Positions 47,607 to 57,668 of a stretch of 64,000 nt of DNA are shown in pieces. The notes under the pieces were generated by a model, which was not told the DNA's origin, searched no databases, and was given only the letters and a program-made list of their open reading frames with translations. Position 1 is the stretch's first letter, and every line of letters begins with the position of its first letter. The stretch is from the NCBI GenBank assembly GCA_947488845.1, contig CANLBM010000011.1, positions 62,001 to 126,000 on the forward strand, in the 5' to 3' direction. Position numbers and translations under genes: made by a program. Source of the DNA: an uncultured Sphingomonadaceae bacterium (GTDB taxonomy: Bacteria; Pseudomonadota; Alphaproteobacteria; Sphingomonadales; Sphingomonadaceae).

Positions 47607-48467
47607 ATGCCAGTATCAAGCTTCAGATCGATATTAACCGCCATCGCATTCGTTTCAGCTTCTCTGTCTTCGTCGGCAATGGCGGCGCCGGCCAGTCAAC
47701 CCGGCGCGACGCAGGACCCGCAGGATATCGGAATCTGTGCTGCTCCCACCAGCTGGGCGGGGACGGACAAGGTCCTGACCTGTACATGCCCGACAAATTT
47801 CAATATTTCGACTTCGCTGTGGGGCACCGACATCTATACGGCCGACTCCTATATCTGCTCCACGGCACTCCACGCCTCGGTTCTGGATCGCAGCGGCGGA
47901 CGCGTGACGATAGAAATGCTGCCGGGCCAGAATAGCTATTCGGGCACGAAACGGAATGGCGTGGCGACCCGGAGTTACGGAAAATATCGCGCCAGCTACC
48001 GCTTTGTGAATGCGGCCGAAGTCAATTCAAGCGGGGCTTCCGCCAGTGGTCACAATCGGGCCAATGGCAATGGACGGAAATCAAGGTCCGGAAGTTCCTT
48101 TGAACGAGATGCCGTGGCCATATTGGGTAGTCTCGGATTGGGCAATCTGGGCCAGGCGGAAAATCAGCTGACCGGTGAAGATATCGGCGAATGCCGCGGA
48201 GCTTCCAAATGGCGAGGAACCGGCAAAGCGCTGAGTTGCTCATGCCCTGCAAATATCTCGAACACGGGGTCAGTATGGGGGACCGACATTTACACGGACG
48301 ACTCCTATATCTGCAAAGCGGCGCTCCATGCCGGACGGATCGGCCGTTCCGGAGGGCGGGTTTCGATCCAGATGCTACCGGGACAATCTTCCTATTCCGG
48401 GACGAAGCGCAATGGCGTAACCACCATGCCCTATCGCAGCCATTCAGGAAGCTATCGGTTCAATTGA
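47607..48467 (+). CDS. Secreted protein with two LCCL domains
   Basis: A 286-residue exported protein. Signal peptide residues 1-27 (cleavage near AMA-AP). LCCL domain 1 at about 40-133 and domain 2 at about 191-285 are close repeats: both contain CTCP/CSCP, WGTDIYTxDSYIC, ALHA, RSGGRV, MLPGQxSYSGTKRNGV and end SYRF. Cysteines are conserved in pairs. A Ser/Asn-rich linker joins them. LCCL domains occur in secreted eukaryotic proteins and some bacterial ones; ligand unknown. AAAGGA precedes ATG 47607, 116 bases after the kinase gene. Confidence 0.9.
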   Translation: MPVSSFRSILTAIAFVSASLSSSAMAAPASQPGATQDPQDIGICAAPTSWAGTDKVLTCTCPTNFNISTSLWGTDIYTADSYICSTALHASVLDRSGGRVTIEMLPGQNSYSGTKRNGVATRSYGKYRASYRFVNAAEVNSSGASASGHNRANGNGRKSRSGSSFERDAVAILGSLGLGNLGQAENQLTGEDIGECRGASKWRGTGKALSCSCPANISNTGSVWGTDIYTDDSYICKAALHAGRIGRSGGRVSIQMLPGQSSYSGTKRNGVTTMPYRSHSGSYRFN

Positions 48468-48553
48468 CGCGAACGGGAGGGTCGCGAACAAGGCTTGAGG
48501 TCGATCCTGCATCTGTCAGATCAACTTTCGGCCTGGCGCGACGGAGAGAAGAT

Positions 48554-49009
48554 ATGAAAAATAGTAGAGTAATTTTGACGACGCTGGCCCCGATATTGGT
48601 GGTGGCCGGATGTTCCGATGATCTGAAGCAGCCAGAGGCTGTCGCCAATGGCCCTCTGGCGATCAGCGACGGGGATACACCGCCGGCTTTCTTACCCAAG
48701 GATATAAGCTGGATGCCCGAGGACATCTGGCTTCCCGCCGACTTCGAACCGACGCAAAGCCAGAAAATGAATCCGATGGCCGAAACCTATCTCTTGCGCG
48801 GCAATACGCAGACGAGCGCTGCAGATCTTGAGGCAGCCTATAATGATCGCATGATTGCAGCCGGCTATGAGCTGTTTCCGGTGGAAGAACCAAAGCGGGG
48901 GATGATATTGTTTCGTGGAAACGGCCATGGAATGGTCATCATCGATGTCAAAGACGAGGGCGTTAAAAGGGTGCTGGTTGTCAGCGTCGAAAATGCAACC
49001 GGAAATTAA
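48554..49009 (+). CDS. Putative lipoprotein
   Basis: A 151-residue protein with signal peptide and lipobox VVAGC (Cys20). The mature part has PKDISWMPEDIWLPADFEPTQSQ, then a small alpha-beta domain (DLEAAYNDRMIAAGYELF). No family recognised. GGAGAGAAG precedes the ATG. It follows the LCCL gene and probably belongs to the same cluster. Confidence 0.78.
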   Translation: MKNSRVILTTLAPILVVAGCSDDLKQPEAVANGPLAISDGDTPPAFLPKDISWMPEDIWLPADFEPTQSQKMNPMAETYLLRGNTQTSAADLEAAYNDRMIAAGYELFPVEEPKRGMILFRGNGHGMVIIDVKDEGVKRVLVVSVENATGN

Positions 49010-49091
49010 GACCAGTTTCCATGCGGCCGGGTGACGCGGCTACCCGCCACGGACTCCAACTATTCTTCCATGATATTGTCAGGAAATACTT

Positions 49092-49523
49092 ATGAAATTC
49101 CGAACCACGCTCGTGCTTCCTTTTCTCCTTGCTGCCTGCGGCCAGGCAGAAGACAAGGGAGCGGCGTCTCCCGAAGCGACAAATGGTGCTGGTGCTGAAT
49201 CGGCACAAACTGCGGGCCTGACCCCGGCCTATCTCGAAGGCCCATGGTGCTTCACGCATATGCTTATCGAGGATGAGAAGAGCGATGAAATGCTCAGTTA
49301 TATTTTCTCGCAAGACGGGACACTGCTCTACCAGACCAATTCATCGACGGAGATCGAAAATCCCGGAACCTATGCCATCGATGGCAACCGTATAAAAATC
49401 AAACCCACTCTGGCTTTCATGGACATGCAGCTCGAGAATCTTTCCCAGGACATGCTGATATTCAAGACGCCCTTTGGGGAGATGTACTGGTCTCGCGGTG
49501 CCTGTGCGCCACAGACTCAGTAA
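49092..49523 (+). CDS. Putative lipoprotein
   Basis: A 143-residue protein with lipobox LLAAC (Cys16), a low-complexity Ala/Glu linker and a C-terminal beta-rich domain (FTHMLIEDEKSDEMLSYIFSQDGTLLYQTN...). It looks like small lipocalin-like or lipoprotein domains but I assign no family. The start ATG has AGGAAA upstream. It closes the envelope cluster; a 244-base gap follows. Confidence 0.75.
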   Translation: MKFRTTLVLPFLLAACGQAEDKGAASPEATNGAGAESAQTAGLTPAYLEGPWCFTHMLIEDEKSDEMLSYIFSQDGTLLYQTNSSTEIENPGTYAIDGNRIKIKPTLAFMDMQLENLSQDMLIFKTPFGEMYWSRGACAPQTQ

Positions 49524-49767
49524 ACCGCCATAAATGATGCCTTTGACTCGATATGAACGCCCTTCTTTCGGGAATATCATTTTTGCGGGACAGGGCGATA
49601 TCACTCAACAATAGTATTGTTCGCAGACTATCCCGCTCTGGCGGTCGGAAAACTGTGCCGTTCGCAGGTTGGGACATCTTGACATGTTTCCAAATAGAAT
49701 TAGGCCGTCACAAACAAATGTGATCCAGCCGGAACACCTTCTGTGACAACCAGACGGAGATTATAAC
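49524..49767. promoter_or_regulatory. Upstream region of the fatty-acid degradation genes
   Basis: This gap contains a perfect 15-base palindrome AACAATA-G-TATTGTT (49607-49621), a TTGACA -35-like box (49677-49682) and a second inverted repeat TCACA-N6-TGTGA (49708-49723) 45 bases before the thiolase start. Both palindromes are candidate operators for a fatty-acid or acyl-CoA regulator; which protein binds is unknown. Confidence 0.5.
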
Positions 49768-50940
49768 ATGCGTGAAGCAGTCATCGTATCCTACGCCCGT
49801 ACCGGGCTTGCCAAAGCAGGTCGTGGTGGTTTCAATATCACGCCTCCGATGACCATGGCTGCCCATGCCGTCAAACATGCGGTTGCCAGGTCCGGTGTTG
49901 AAGGCGATTTTGTCGATGATTGCATATTCGGCAATGTGGCACATGCGGCCCCGAATATCGGACGCAACGCAGCGCTTCTCGCTGGTCTTCCCAAGACAAC
50001 CGCAGGGGCGACGGTCAATCGCTTCTGTTCGTCGGGCATGCAGTCGATCGCCATTGCGGCCAACCATATCCGGGGCGACGGTGCAGACTGTGTCGTCGCG
50101 GGCGGCGTCGAGAGTATCTCGATGCAGGGGACACGGGCAGACGAAGGCAGTATCGACCAGGAAATCCTGAAAATTGCGCCGGCCATCTTCATGCCGATGA
50201 TCGAAACCGCCGATATCGTCGCGGAACGCTATAATATCAGCCGCGAATATCAGGATGAATATTCCCTGCAATCGCAGCAGCGGATAGCGGCAGCGCAGGA
50301 AGCCGGGCTGTTTGACGATGAAATCGTTCCCATGCAGACCAAGATGAAAATGGTCGACCGGGAAACCAAGGAAGAAACCATTGTCGACTACACCGTCGAC
50401 CGCGACGAGTGCAATCGGCCGTCAACGACCTTGGAAGGCCTTGCCAGCCTGACGCCGATCATGGGCGAAGACAAGTTCATCACGGCCGGCAATGCCAGCC
50501 AGTTGTCAGACGGCGCGGCCGCTCTCGTGCTGATGGAAGCCAAGGAAGCGGAACGCCGCGGACTGAAACCACTGGGACGTTTCGTGTCCTGGGCCGTGGC
50601 CGGCTGCGAGCCGGACGAAATGGGCATCGGCCCGGTATTTGCGGTTCCCAAATTGCTGGAACGGCAGGGGCTGACCGTTGATGATATCGATATCTGGGAA
50701 TTGAACGAAGCGTTCGCCAGCCAGTGTCTTTACAGCCGTGACCGCCTCGGAATTGATCCGGCGAAATATAATGTCAACGGCGGCTCGATCTCGATCGGCC
50801 ATCCGTTCGGCATGACCGGTGCACGCTGTGCCGGTCATTTGTTGCAGGAAGGCCGCCGTCGCGGCGCGAAATGGGGCGTGGTTACCATGTGCATCGGCGG
50901 CGGACAGGGTGGCGCCGGCCTGTTCGAAATATATCCCTGA
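49768..50940 (+). CDS. fadA: Acetyl-CoA C-acyltransferase (thiolase)
   Basis: A 390-residue thiolase that cleaves 3-ketoacyl-CoA to acetyl-CoA and a shortened acyl-CoA. The catalytic residues are visible: Cys87 (NRFCSSGMQS), His345 (GHPFGMTGAR) and Cys375 (CIGGGQGG). It sits near a FadB-like gene, an acyl-CoA synthetase and a thioesterase, a beta-oxidation set. A degradative FadA role is favoured over biosynthetic PhaA because of that context. Confidence 0.93.
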   Translation: MREAVIVSYARTGLAKAGRGGFNITPPMTMAAHAVKHAVARSGVEGDFVDDCIFGNVAHAAPNIGRNAALLAGLPKTTAGATVNRFCSSGMQSIAIAANHIRGDGADCVVAGGVESISMQGTRADEGSIDQEILKIAPAIFMPMIETADIVAERYNISREYQDEYSLQSQQRIAAAQEAGLFDDEIVPMQTKMKMVDRETKEETIVDYTVDRDECNRPSTTLEGLASLTPIMGEDKFITAGNASQLSDGAAALVLMEAKEAERRGLKPLGRFVSWAVAGCEPDEMGIGPVFAVPKLLERQGLTVDDIDIWELNEAFASQCLYSRDRLGIDPAKYNVNGGSISIGHPFGMTGARCAGHLLQEGRRRGAKWGVVTMCIGGGQGGAGLFEIYP

Positions 50941-50989
50941 GCATTCGTCTCAGTCACGGCTTGGCGCATATTAAGGAATAGAAGCAGTT

Positions 50990-51919
50990 TTGGATCAGCT
51001 AACAGACGAACAAGTCGGGCGCCGGTTATCGCAGGCGTTAGCCCATCGCTCCTCCGTGTCTGCGGAGAAGCTGATTGCCGGATTGCTGCGTACTCTTGAT
51101 CTCACGGCCGATGTTGCTGACGAGTTTATCTTTCCGGCGCTCCCTTCAACCGCTCGCGAACGCATTTTCGGTGGTCAGGTGATTGCCCAGGCAATCGTAG
51201 CTGCGGATCGCACGGTTGATGCCGAGAAGAATATCCATTCGCTCCATTCCTATTTCCTGCGCGCAGGGGATGAAACCAAGCCGCTGCATTTCCGGGTTCA
51301 TCGCGACTTTGACGGTCGCAGCATCTCCAATCGCAGGGTCGTGGTCCGGCAGAATGACAAGGTGATTTTCAACCTGACGGCGTCCTTCCAGAAGCCCGCC
51401 GAAGGGCTGGAGCATCAAATAAAAATGCCGGATATATTGCCGCCCGAGCAATGTATGAGCGCGATGGAACAGATCGCCCGCAACCCGCAGGTTCCGGACG
51501 AGTATATCGAGCGGATGAGTATGCCGCGGCCGTTTGATGTCCGTAGCGTTCGTCCGGAAGGCAAATGCCAGGAGGCGCGGCAATATCAGTGGCTCAAGAC
51601 GGTCGCGCCGTTGCCGGATGATCCGCTCATACATCGCGCTACCCTGGCTTTCGCGTCCGATATGGGATTGCTGTCGACGTCGATGATTCCGCACGGATTG
51701 CACTGGACAACGCCGGGATTATTCTCGACCAGCCTTGATCATGCGATGTGGTTTCATGATGATTTCAGGGCCGATCAATGGATCTGTTACGTCATGGACA
51801 GCGACTGGACCGGCCATACGCGCGGTCTCAATCGCGGGTCACTCTATACGCAGGACGGCATATTGGTCGCCTCCGCGGTGCAAGAAGGAATGATCCGCCT
51901 TGCACCGAAAAGCGATTGA
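50990..51919 (+). CDS. tesB: Acyl-CoA thioesterase II (TesB)
   Basis: A 309-residue double-hotdog thioesterase with FGGQVIAQAI (near residue 61), LHSYFLRAGD and the C-terminal SLDHAMWFHDDF with the catalytic Asp region. It hydrolyses acyl-CoA to free acid. The start is TTG 50990, with AAGGA twelve bases upstream; a GTG at 51056 is an alternative, and the first 22 residues are longer than typical TesB. Only three bases separate its stop from the convergent acyl-CoA synthetase stop. Confidence 0.9.
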   Translation: MDQLTDEQVGRRLSQALAHRSSVSAEKLIAGLLRTLDLTADVADEFIFPALPSTARERIFGGQVIAQAIVAADRTVDAEKNIHSLHSYFLRAGDETKPLHFRVHRDFDGRSISNRRVVVRQNDKVIFNLTASFQKPAEGLEHQIKMPDILPPEQCMSAMEQIARNPQVPDEYIERMSMPRPFDVRSVRPEGKCQEARQYQWLKTVAPLPDDPLIHRATLAFASDMGLLSTSMIPHGLHWTTPGLFSTSLDHAMWFHDDFRADQWICYVMDSDWTGHTRGLNRGSLYTQDGILVASAVQEGMIRLAPKSD

Positions 51920-51922
51920 GCC

Positions 51923-53665
51923 TCAGAAAAGCGACTTCAGATCCTTCTTCAATATTTTGCCGTTGGCGTTGCGCGGCAAACCGTCTGAGCGGAACAATAT
52001 CTTTACCGGCACTTTGAAGTTTGCCAGTCGTTCGCGTACCCAGGCCTGCAGTTCCGCCTCGCTGGCTTTCTGTCCCGGAACCAGCTGCACAATGGCGGCG
52101 GGTTCCTCGCCCAGCATCTTGTGATCGATGCCAATCAAGGCAGCATCCATCACCGCAGGATGATCGTAGAGCACATTCTCGACTTCAGACGAGTAGATAT
52201 TCTCTCCACCCCGGATGATCATGTCCTTCGCACGGTCGACGATATAGCAGAAGCCTTCGTCATCCAGTCGCGCCAGATCGCCGGTTCGCACCCAGCCATC
52301 GACAAAGGTTTCTGCGGTCGCGTCGGGGCGTCGCCAATAGCCCTTGACGACCATCGGTCCCCGCGCCCAGAGTTCACCGACTTCGCCGATCGGCATTTCC
52401 TGAATGCCATCCTCGCTCATGACCTTCAGGTCGGCAGCCGCCACCGGCGGCCCGCAACTGGTCGGCCGATTGAGATAGTCCTCGGCGCTGTGGGTCGTGA
52501 CCGTCGCGGTTGTTTCGGTCATGCCCCATCCGTTACCGGGCAGCGCGCCAAAGACTTCATATATTTTCCGGGCCAGTTCGGGCGCTGACGGCGCGCCGCC
52601 ATAGCTGATCGAATCGATCGAACTGAGGTCGAAATTCTTGCGTTCGGGATGTTCGATCAATTGCCACGCAATAAACGGAACGCCGCCGGTTGCGTTGACC
52701 TTTTCCCGCTCGATGATTTCCATCGCCTGCACCGTGTCCCACTTGTGCAGGTAGACCATTTTGTGGCCGCCGTGGATGGTGGGCATCATGATCGCCGAAC
52801 AGGCGGTGCAATGGAACATGGGGACCACGGTCAAGCCAACCCGGACCGTCGGTTCGGGCATTTCATTGCCCCGGCGCAATGCTGCCGCCGCTGCGGAATA
52901 GCCGACCGAAACAGCATTGGTCGTCAGGTTGCGATGGCTGCCGAGCGCGCCCTTGGGTTGTCCGGTCGTACCGCTGGTATAGAAAATCGTCGCCGGATCA
53001 TCCGGCGCAATATCGACGGCGGGCAGATTCTGGTCAGGAAGGTCGCCATAATCATTGGGCCGGCCGATAATCGTTTCCAGCGACCGGGCCGGGCCGGACA
53101 ATTCGCTTTGGCTGCGCGCCACCATGACATGTTTGAGGTCGGGCAGGTCCGTCAGATGCGGCGAAATCCGGTCCCATCGTTCGGCGTCGCAAAGCAAGAC
53201 GCTGGTCTGCGAATTTTCGAGTCCGAACACCAGTTCCTGATCGGTCCACCAGGCATTGAGCGGAACGACAATCGCGCCGATCGAGGCGGCAGCAAAGAAG
53301 ATCACCGGCCATTCGGGCAGGTTGCGCATCGCCAGCGACACCCGGTCACCCTTGGCCACACCCATTTTCTGAAGTTCCACCGCCAGCGCGGCGACGGCGC
53401 GATACCAGTTGGCATAGGTAACGCGCTCATCTTCGAAGATCAGAAATTCGCCGTCCCCATGACCGCGGGCATGTTGCGCGAGAGCCGCGAGACTGGGGTG
53501 GGCGTTTTTCCAGACGCGGGTCGCGACACCTTCAATATCGACCATTTCCATTTCAAATGGTTGACCCGGCGCGCACAACATGGCCTGGACTTCATCGCGC
53601 GACCGCAGGGGCCAGCCATCGGCAGGTGTCCACTTTTCCAGCGGATCTATCGTTTGAGTTGCCAA
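51923..53665 (-). CDS. AMP-binding long-chain/medium-chain acyl-CoA synthetase
   Basis: A 580-residue adenylate-forming enzyme that activates fatty acids to acyl-CoA. The AMP-binding signature TIFYTSGTTGQPKGALGSH, NGWGMTE and WVRTGDLARLDDEGFCYIVDRAKDMIIRGGENIY are all present, with a C-terminal lysine motif (GLPRNANGKILKKDL). Start choice: TTG 53665 has GGAGAG six bases away; the ATG at 53695 directly abuts the fadB stop without such a site. It follows the FadB-like gene on the same strand. Confidence 0.92.
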   Translation of the reverse strand: MATQTIDPLEKWTPADGWPLRSRDEVQAMLCAPGQPFEMEMVDIEGVATRVWKNAHPSLAALAQHARGHGDGEFLIFEDERVTYANWYRAVAALAVELQKMGVAKGDRVSLAMRNLPEWPVIFFAAASIGAIVVPLNAWWTDQELVFGLENSQTSVLLCDAERWDRISPHLTDLPDLKHVMVARSQSELSGPARSLETIIGRPNDYGDLPDQNLPAVDIAPDDPATIFYTSGTTGQPKGALGSHRNLTTNAVSVGYSAAAAALRRGNEMPEPTVRVGLTVVPMFHCTACSAIMMPTIHGGHKMVYLHKWDTVQAMEIIEREKVNATGGVPFIAWQLIEHPERKNFDLSSIDSISYGGAPSAPELARKIYEVFGALPGNGWGMTETTATVTTHSAEDYLNRPTSCGPPVAAADLKVMSEDGIQEMPIGEVGELWARGPMVVKGYWRRPDATAETFVDGWVRTGDLARLDDEGFCYIVDRAKDMIIRGGENIYSSEVENVLYDHPAVMDAALIGIDHKMLGEEPAAIVQLVPGQKASEAELQAWVRERLANFKVPVKILFRSDGLPRNANGKILKKDLKSLF

Positions 53666-53695
53666 TTTAGTCTCTCCTATCCGATAAGCATGCAC

Positions 53696-55732
53696 CTACC
53701 CGTTGAATTTTTCGCCCTTGCTCGCCTTATTCCGGAGCATATCGGCTACCGGCAGATTGTGCTTCTCCAGTCCGGCAACGACCTTGTCTAGACCGACCGT
53801 ATCGGCCCAGAACATCGGGCCGCCGGTATAAAGCGGCCAGCCATAGCCGTTGATCCAGACGACATCGATATCACTGGCTCGCTGTGCCATGCCTTCTTCG
53901 AGGATTTTGGCACCTTCATTGACCATCGGATAGAGCAGCCTCTCGCGAATTTCGTCTTTTGAAATGTCGCGTTGTTCCTTGCCGGCCTTGGCAGCAAATT
54001 CGGCAATGATCTGTTTGACTTCATCAGAGGGCGTCCGCTGACGCGCCTGATCATAATCGTAAAAACCCTTGCCGACTTTCTGGCCCCAGCGACCGACCGC
54101 GCACAAAGCATCGCGCATCGTCTCGATACGTGCGGGATCACGATGCCATCCGATATCGACACCGGCCAGATCGGACATCTGGAACGGTCCCATCGGGAAA
54201 CCAAATTCGAGCAGGACATCATCTACTTCCCAGTAATTGGCGCCCTCCATGAGCATCGCATTGGCCTGCTCCTGACGCGGGCTGAGCATCCGGTTGCCGA
54301 TGAAGCCGGGGCAGACGCCCGACACCGCTGCGACCTTGCCGATTTTTTTCGACAGCTTCATCGCCGTCATCAGCACATCGTCGGCGGTCTTTTCGCCGCG
54401 AACGATTTCCAGCAATTTCATCACATTGGCCGGCGAGAAAAAATGGAGTCCCAGAACATATTCGGGACGCTTGGTTACGGCCGCTATCTCGTCGATATTC
54501 AGATAGCTGGTGTTGCTGGCAAGGATTGCGCCCTGTTTGACGATGGCATCAAGCTTGGTGAACACTTCCTTTTTGACGTCCATATTCTCGAACACCGCCT
54601 CGATCACCAGATCGCAGTCGGCGAGATCGTCGTAGGACAGGCTGGGCGTCAAGATGCTCATGGCGTCTTCGACCTGCTGCTCGGTCATGCGACCGCGCTT
54701 GGCGGTATTCTCGTAATTCTTGCGGATGACGCCGACGCCGCGATCCAGCGCTTCTTCTTTCAACTCGACAATTGTCACCGGTATGCCGGCGGACAAGAAG
54801 TTCATGCCGATGCCGCCGCCCATGGTGCCTGCACCCAGAATGCCGACTTTCCTGATCGGGATCAGGTCGATTTTCGGATCAATGCCGTCAATCTTGTTGG
54901 CCGCCCGTTCGGCAAAGAAATAATGCTGCATTGCAGCCGCCTGGGTGCCGGTCATCAATTTGGTGAACAGTTCGCGTTCTTTGGCCACGCCATCGGCATA
55001 GGACATCTCGCCCGCCGCCTTGACCGCCTGGATACCGGCTTCCGGGGCATCGAAGCCACGGATCTTGCGACCGCTTTGCTGACGGAATTCGTCGAATATG
55101 GCCGGGTTCCTGACGCCGTCCTGATTGGCCGTGCCTTCCGAAGAGCGCGGGGGCGCCTTGCCAATCTGCTCGCGGGCGAAAGCCATCGCGTCTTCAGCCA
55201 GACTGTCTTCGCCGACGATCTTGTCGATCAGGCCGATGGCGTGGGCCTTTTTGGCCGAAATCGGGTTGCCGATAACGACCATCGGCAAGGCGGCTTCTGC
55301 GCCGACCACGCGCGGCAGACGCTGGGTTCCGGCAGCGCCGGGGATCAGACCCAACTTGACTTCGGGCAGGCCGATTTTCGCCGACGGAACCGCCACCCGG
55401 TAGTGGCAGGCCAGAGCAACCTCGCAGCCGCCGCCGAGGGCGGTGCCGTGGATGGCTGCAACGACCGGCTTGTTGCTCGCTTCCAGCTGGTCAAGCGCCT
55501 CGCCCAGATTCGGCCCCTTCATCGGTTTGCCAAATTCGGTGATATCAGCGCCCGCAAAAAATGTCCGCCCGTCGCAGCGGATAACCACGGCCTCGACTTC
55601 GTCGTCGGACAGCGCCTCCTCGATACCATCGACCAGTCCTTGGCGAACCGCCGCACCGAGAGCATTGACCGGAGGATTGTTCGAAACAATGACCAGAATA
55701 TTACCGTGCTTTTCGGTGGTTACGACAGACAT
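53696..55732 (-). CDS. fadB: 3-hydroxyacyl-CoA dehydrogenase / enoyl-CoA hydratase bifunctional enzyme
   Basis: A 678-residue FadB-type multifunctional enzyme. The N-terminal crotonase domain ([27 protein letters not shown], about 90-115) is followed by the NAD-binding domain ([14 protein letters not shown], about residue 300) and C-terminal 3-hydroxyacyl-CoA dehydrogenase domains ([28 protein letters not shown]). It carries out hydration and oxidation steps of beta-oxidation and probably works with the thiolase at 49768. AGGAGAAAAAA precedes the ATG. Confidence 0.94.
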   Translation of the reverse strand: MSVVTTEKHGNILVIVSNNPPVNALGAAVRQGLVDGIEEALSDDEVEAVVIRCDGRTFFAGADITEFGKPMKGPNLGEALDQLEASNKPVVAAIHGTALGGGCEVALACHYRVAVPSAKIGLPEVKLGLIPGAAGTQRLPRVVGAEAALPMVVIGNPISAKKAHAIGLIDKIVGEDSLAEDAMAFAREQIGKAPPRSSEGTANQDGVRNPAIFDEFRQQSGRKIRGFDAPEAGIQAVKAAGEMSYADGVAKERELFTKLMTGTQAAAMQHYFFAERAANKIDGIDPKIDLIPIRKVGILGAGTMGGGIGMNFLSAGIPVTIVELKEEALDRGVGVIRKNYENTAKRGRMTEQQVEDAMSILTPSLSYDDLADCDLVIEAVFENMDVKKEVFTKLDAIVKQGAILASNTSYLNIDEIAAVTKRPEYVLGLHFFSPANVMKLLEIVRGEKTADDVLMTAMKLSKKIGKVAAVSGVCPGFIGNRMLSPRQEQANAMLMEGANYWEVDDVLLEFGFPMGPFQMSDLAGVDIGWHRDPARIETMRDALCAVGRWGQKVGKGFYDYDQARQRTPSDEVKQIIAEFAAKAGKEQRDISKDEIRERLLYPMVNEGAKILEEGMAQRASDIDVVWINGYGWPLYTGGPMFWADTVGLDKVVAGLEKHNLPVADMLRNKASKGEKFNG

Positions 55733-55991
55733 TTTTTTCTCCTAAAGACCATGCTTTCGTGGCGAAGCATTGGGATGTAGCGCGTTCATAAACCTTGGTT
55801 ATCGGGCGCTAGGAGCGGATATCACAAAGATTGACGATTTGAAATCACGCTTTTGTCTCTGTGAAACCCGAAGCGGCCATGTCGATATCGAGTCTGTCGA
55901 TTTCGGTCGCGTTCCGTAGCGGATATTCAGGTTACGCAACGCGGGTAATTTTTTTTGCGAAATTCGTCACAAGGCGCGCAATGACGCGCTC

Positions 55992-57605
55992 TTAATCGTA
56001 ACTGGTCTGGTGTATATCCGGCAGAGCCCTGAAACTCTCCGCCTGCGCCGCAGCCCAGAAACGGGCATAAGGCGTGGCGTCCGGTGTGTCGACCAGCGCG
56101 TTGGCTTTCAGAAACGGATAGATCTGGTCAATCGAACTGGATTTGACCGCATTCAGGCGTTCATGCAGATGGTGAGGACGGATTTGCGAGGGGTTTTCAA
56201 GCCCCATGGAAACCACGATGTCGCGCAAGGCCGCTGCGGTTTGTTTCTGAAAGCGATAGACGCGTTCGGCCTTGTCTGCGACGACCAGACCGCGCTGGCG
56301 CGAGACGCTCTGGGTCGCGATTCCGGTCGGGCATTTGCCTGTATGGCATTGCAGGGACTGGACGCAGCCGAGCGAAAACATGAAGCCGCGCGCGGCGTTG
56401 GACCAGTCTGCGCCCAGTGCCGCGTTCATCGCCAGGCTGGCGCCGCTGATCACCTTGCCCGATGCCGCCAGCCGGACGTCGCTGCGCAGTCCGGCTCCGA
56501 TCAGCGCATTATTGACGAGAATAAGGCCTTCGCGGAGCGGCATGCCGACGCGATCGGACAGTTCAACCGGTGCGGCTCCGGTTCCGCCTTCACCTCCGTC
56601 CACCACAATGAAGTCGAGCGTGATGCCGGTTTGCAGCATTGCTTTCATCACAGCAAAAATCTCGTGCGGCTGGCCCACGCATAATTTTATGCCGACCGGC
56701 TTGCCGCCGGACAGGCGGCGCAATTGCTCGACAAAATCGAGCAGTTCGAGCGGGGTGGTGAAGGCTGTGTGGGCGGCTGGTGAAATGCAGTCCTTGCCTT
56801 CCGGAACATCGCGCGTTTTTGCAATTTCCGCGGTAACTTTCGCACCGGGGAGCATTCCGCCCTTGCCGGGCTTGGCGCCCTGGCTAAGCTTGATCTCAAT
56901 CATCTTGATCTGGTCCAGCACCGCGGTTCTGGCGAATTTGTCGGGATCGAAACTGCCGTCTTCGCTGCGGCATCCGAAATAGCCGCTGCCGATTTCCCAG
57001 ACGATATCTCCGCCATGTTTGGCGTGATAGGGGCTGAAACCGCCTTCGCCGGTATCGTGGTAGAAGCCGCCTTTTTGCGCGCCCAGATTGAGGGTTTCGA
57101 TCGCTTTTGCGCTGAGCGAACCAAAGCTCATCGCCGAAATATTGAGGATCGCGGCCGAATAGGGTTTCTTGCACTGGGGCCCGCCGACATCGACCCGGAA
57201 TTCTCTGGTGGCCCGTTCATTCGGCATCATCGAATGGTTGAGCCAGTCATATTCTTCGGAATAGACATTCAGTTCCGTGCCGAAGGGTTGGGTTGAATTA
57301 TCGCCTTTCGCGCGGGCATAGACCAGCGCACGATCATTATGATTGAACGGTCTGCCGTCAAGATCGCTTTCGACGATATAGGAGCGCAGATAAGGACGAA
57401 GATCTTCAAAGAACCAGCGCATATGAGCAAGGACCGGATAATTGCGACGCAGCGAGTGGCTGGTCTGGATAATATCCCACAATCCGACAGCGAGTAGAAT
57501 GATCACAGGCACCAATAACCATAGCAGCCACGGAGCCGCCGGAAGCATAATGCCGAGCAACGCCGCAGCGACAAAGAGCAATATCGGAACCACAAATCGT
57601 ATCAT
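55992..57605 (-). CDS. Membrane-anchored FMN-binding glutamate synthase-like protein
   Basis: A 537-residue protein with one or two N-terminal membrane helices (residues 4-46) and a glutamate synthase central/FMN domain: AILNISAMSFGSLSAKAIETLNLGA, the TGEGGFSPYH motif, KPGKGGMLPGAKVT, DGGEGGTGAAPVE and a CxxxxxCxxGKCPTGIATQ-type Fe-S cluster motif near residue 420. It lacks the amidotransferase domain, so it is not a full GltB. The reaction of this family is not established. Confidence 0.9.
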   Translation of the reverse strand: MIRFVVPILLFVAAALLGIMLPAAPWLLWLLVPVIILLAVGLWDIIQTSHSLRRNYPVLAHMRWFFEDLRPYLRSYIVESDLDGRPFNHNDRALVYARAKGDNSTQPFGTELNVYSEEYDWLNHSMMPNERATREFRVDVGGPQCKKPYSAAILNISAMSFGSLSAKAIETLNLGAQKGGFYHDTGEGGFSPYHAKHGGDIVWEIGSGYFGCRSEDGSFDPDKFARTAVLDQIKMIEIKLSQGAKPGKGGMLPGAKVTAEIAKTRDVPEGKDCISPAAHTAFTTPLELLDFVEQLRRLSGGKPVGIKLCVGQPHEIFAVMKAMLQTGITLDFIVVDGGEGGTGAAPVELSDRVGMPLREGLILVNNALIGAGLRSDVRLAASGKVISGASLAMNAALGADWSNAARGFMFSLGCVQSLQCHTGKCPTGIATQSVSRQRGLVVADKAERVYRFQKQTAAALRDIVVSMGLENPSQIRPHHLHERLNAVKSSSIDQIYPFLKANALVDTPDATPYARFWAAAQAESFRALPDIHQTSYD

Positions 57606-57668
57606 TTTCTACTCCGCATATTGCGTATTAATATCTGCCGTCGAGCCTCTGGCAGCCATGAAGCAAGA

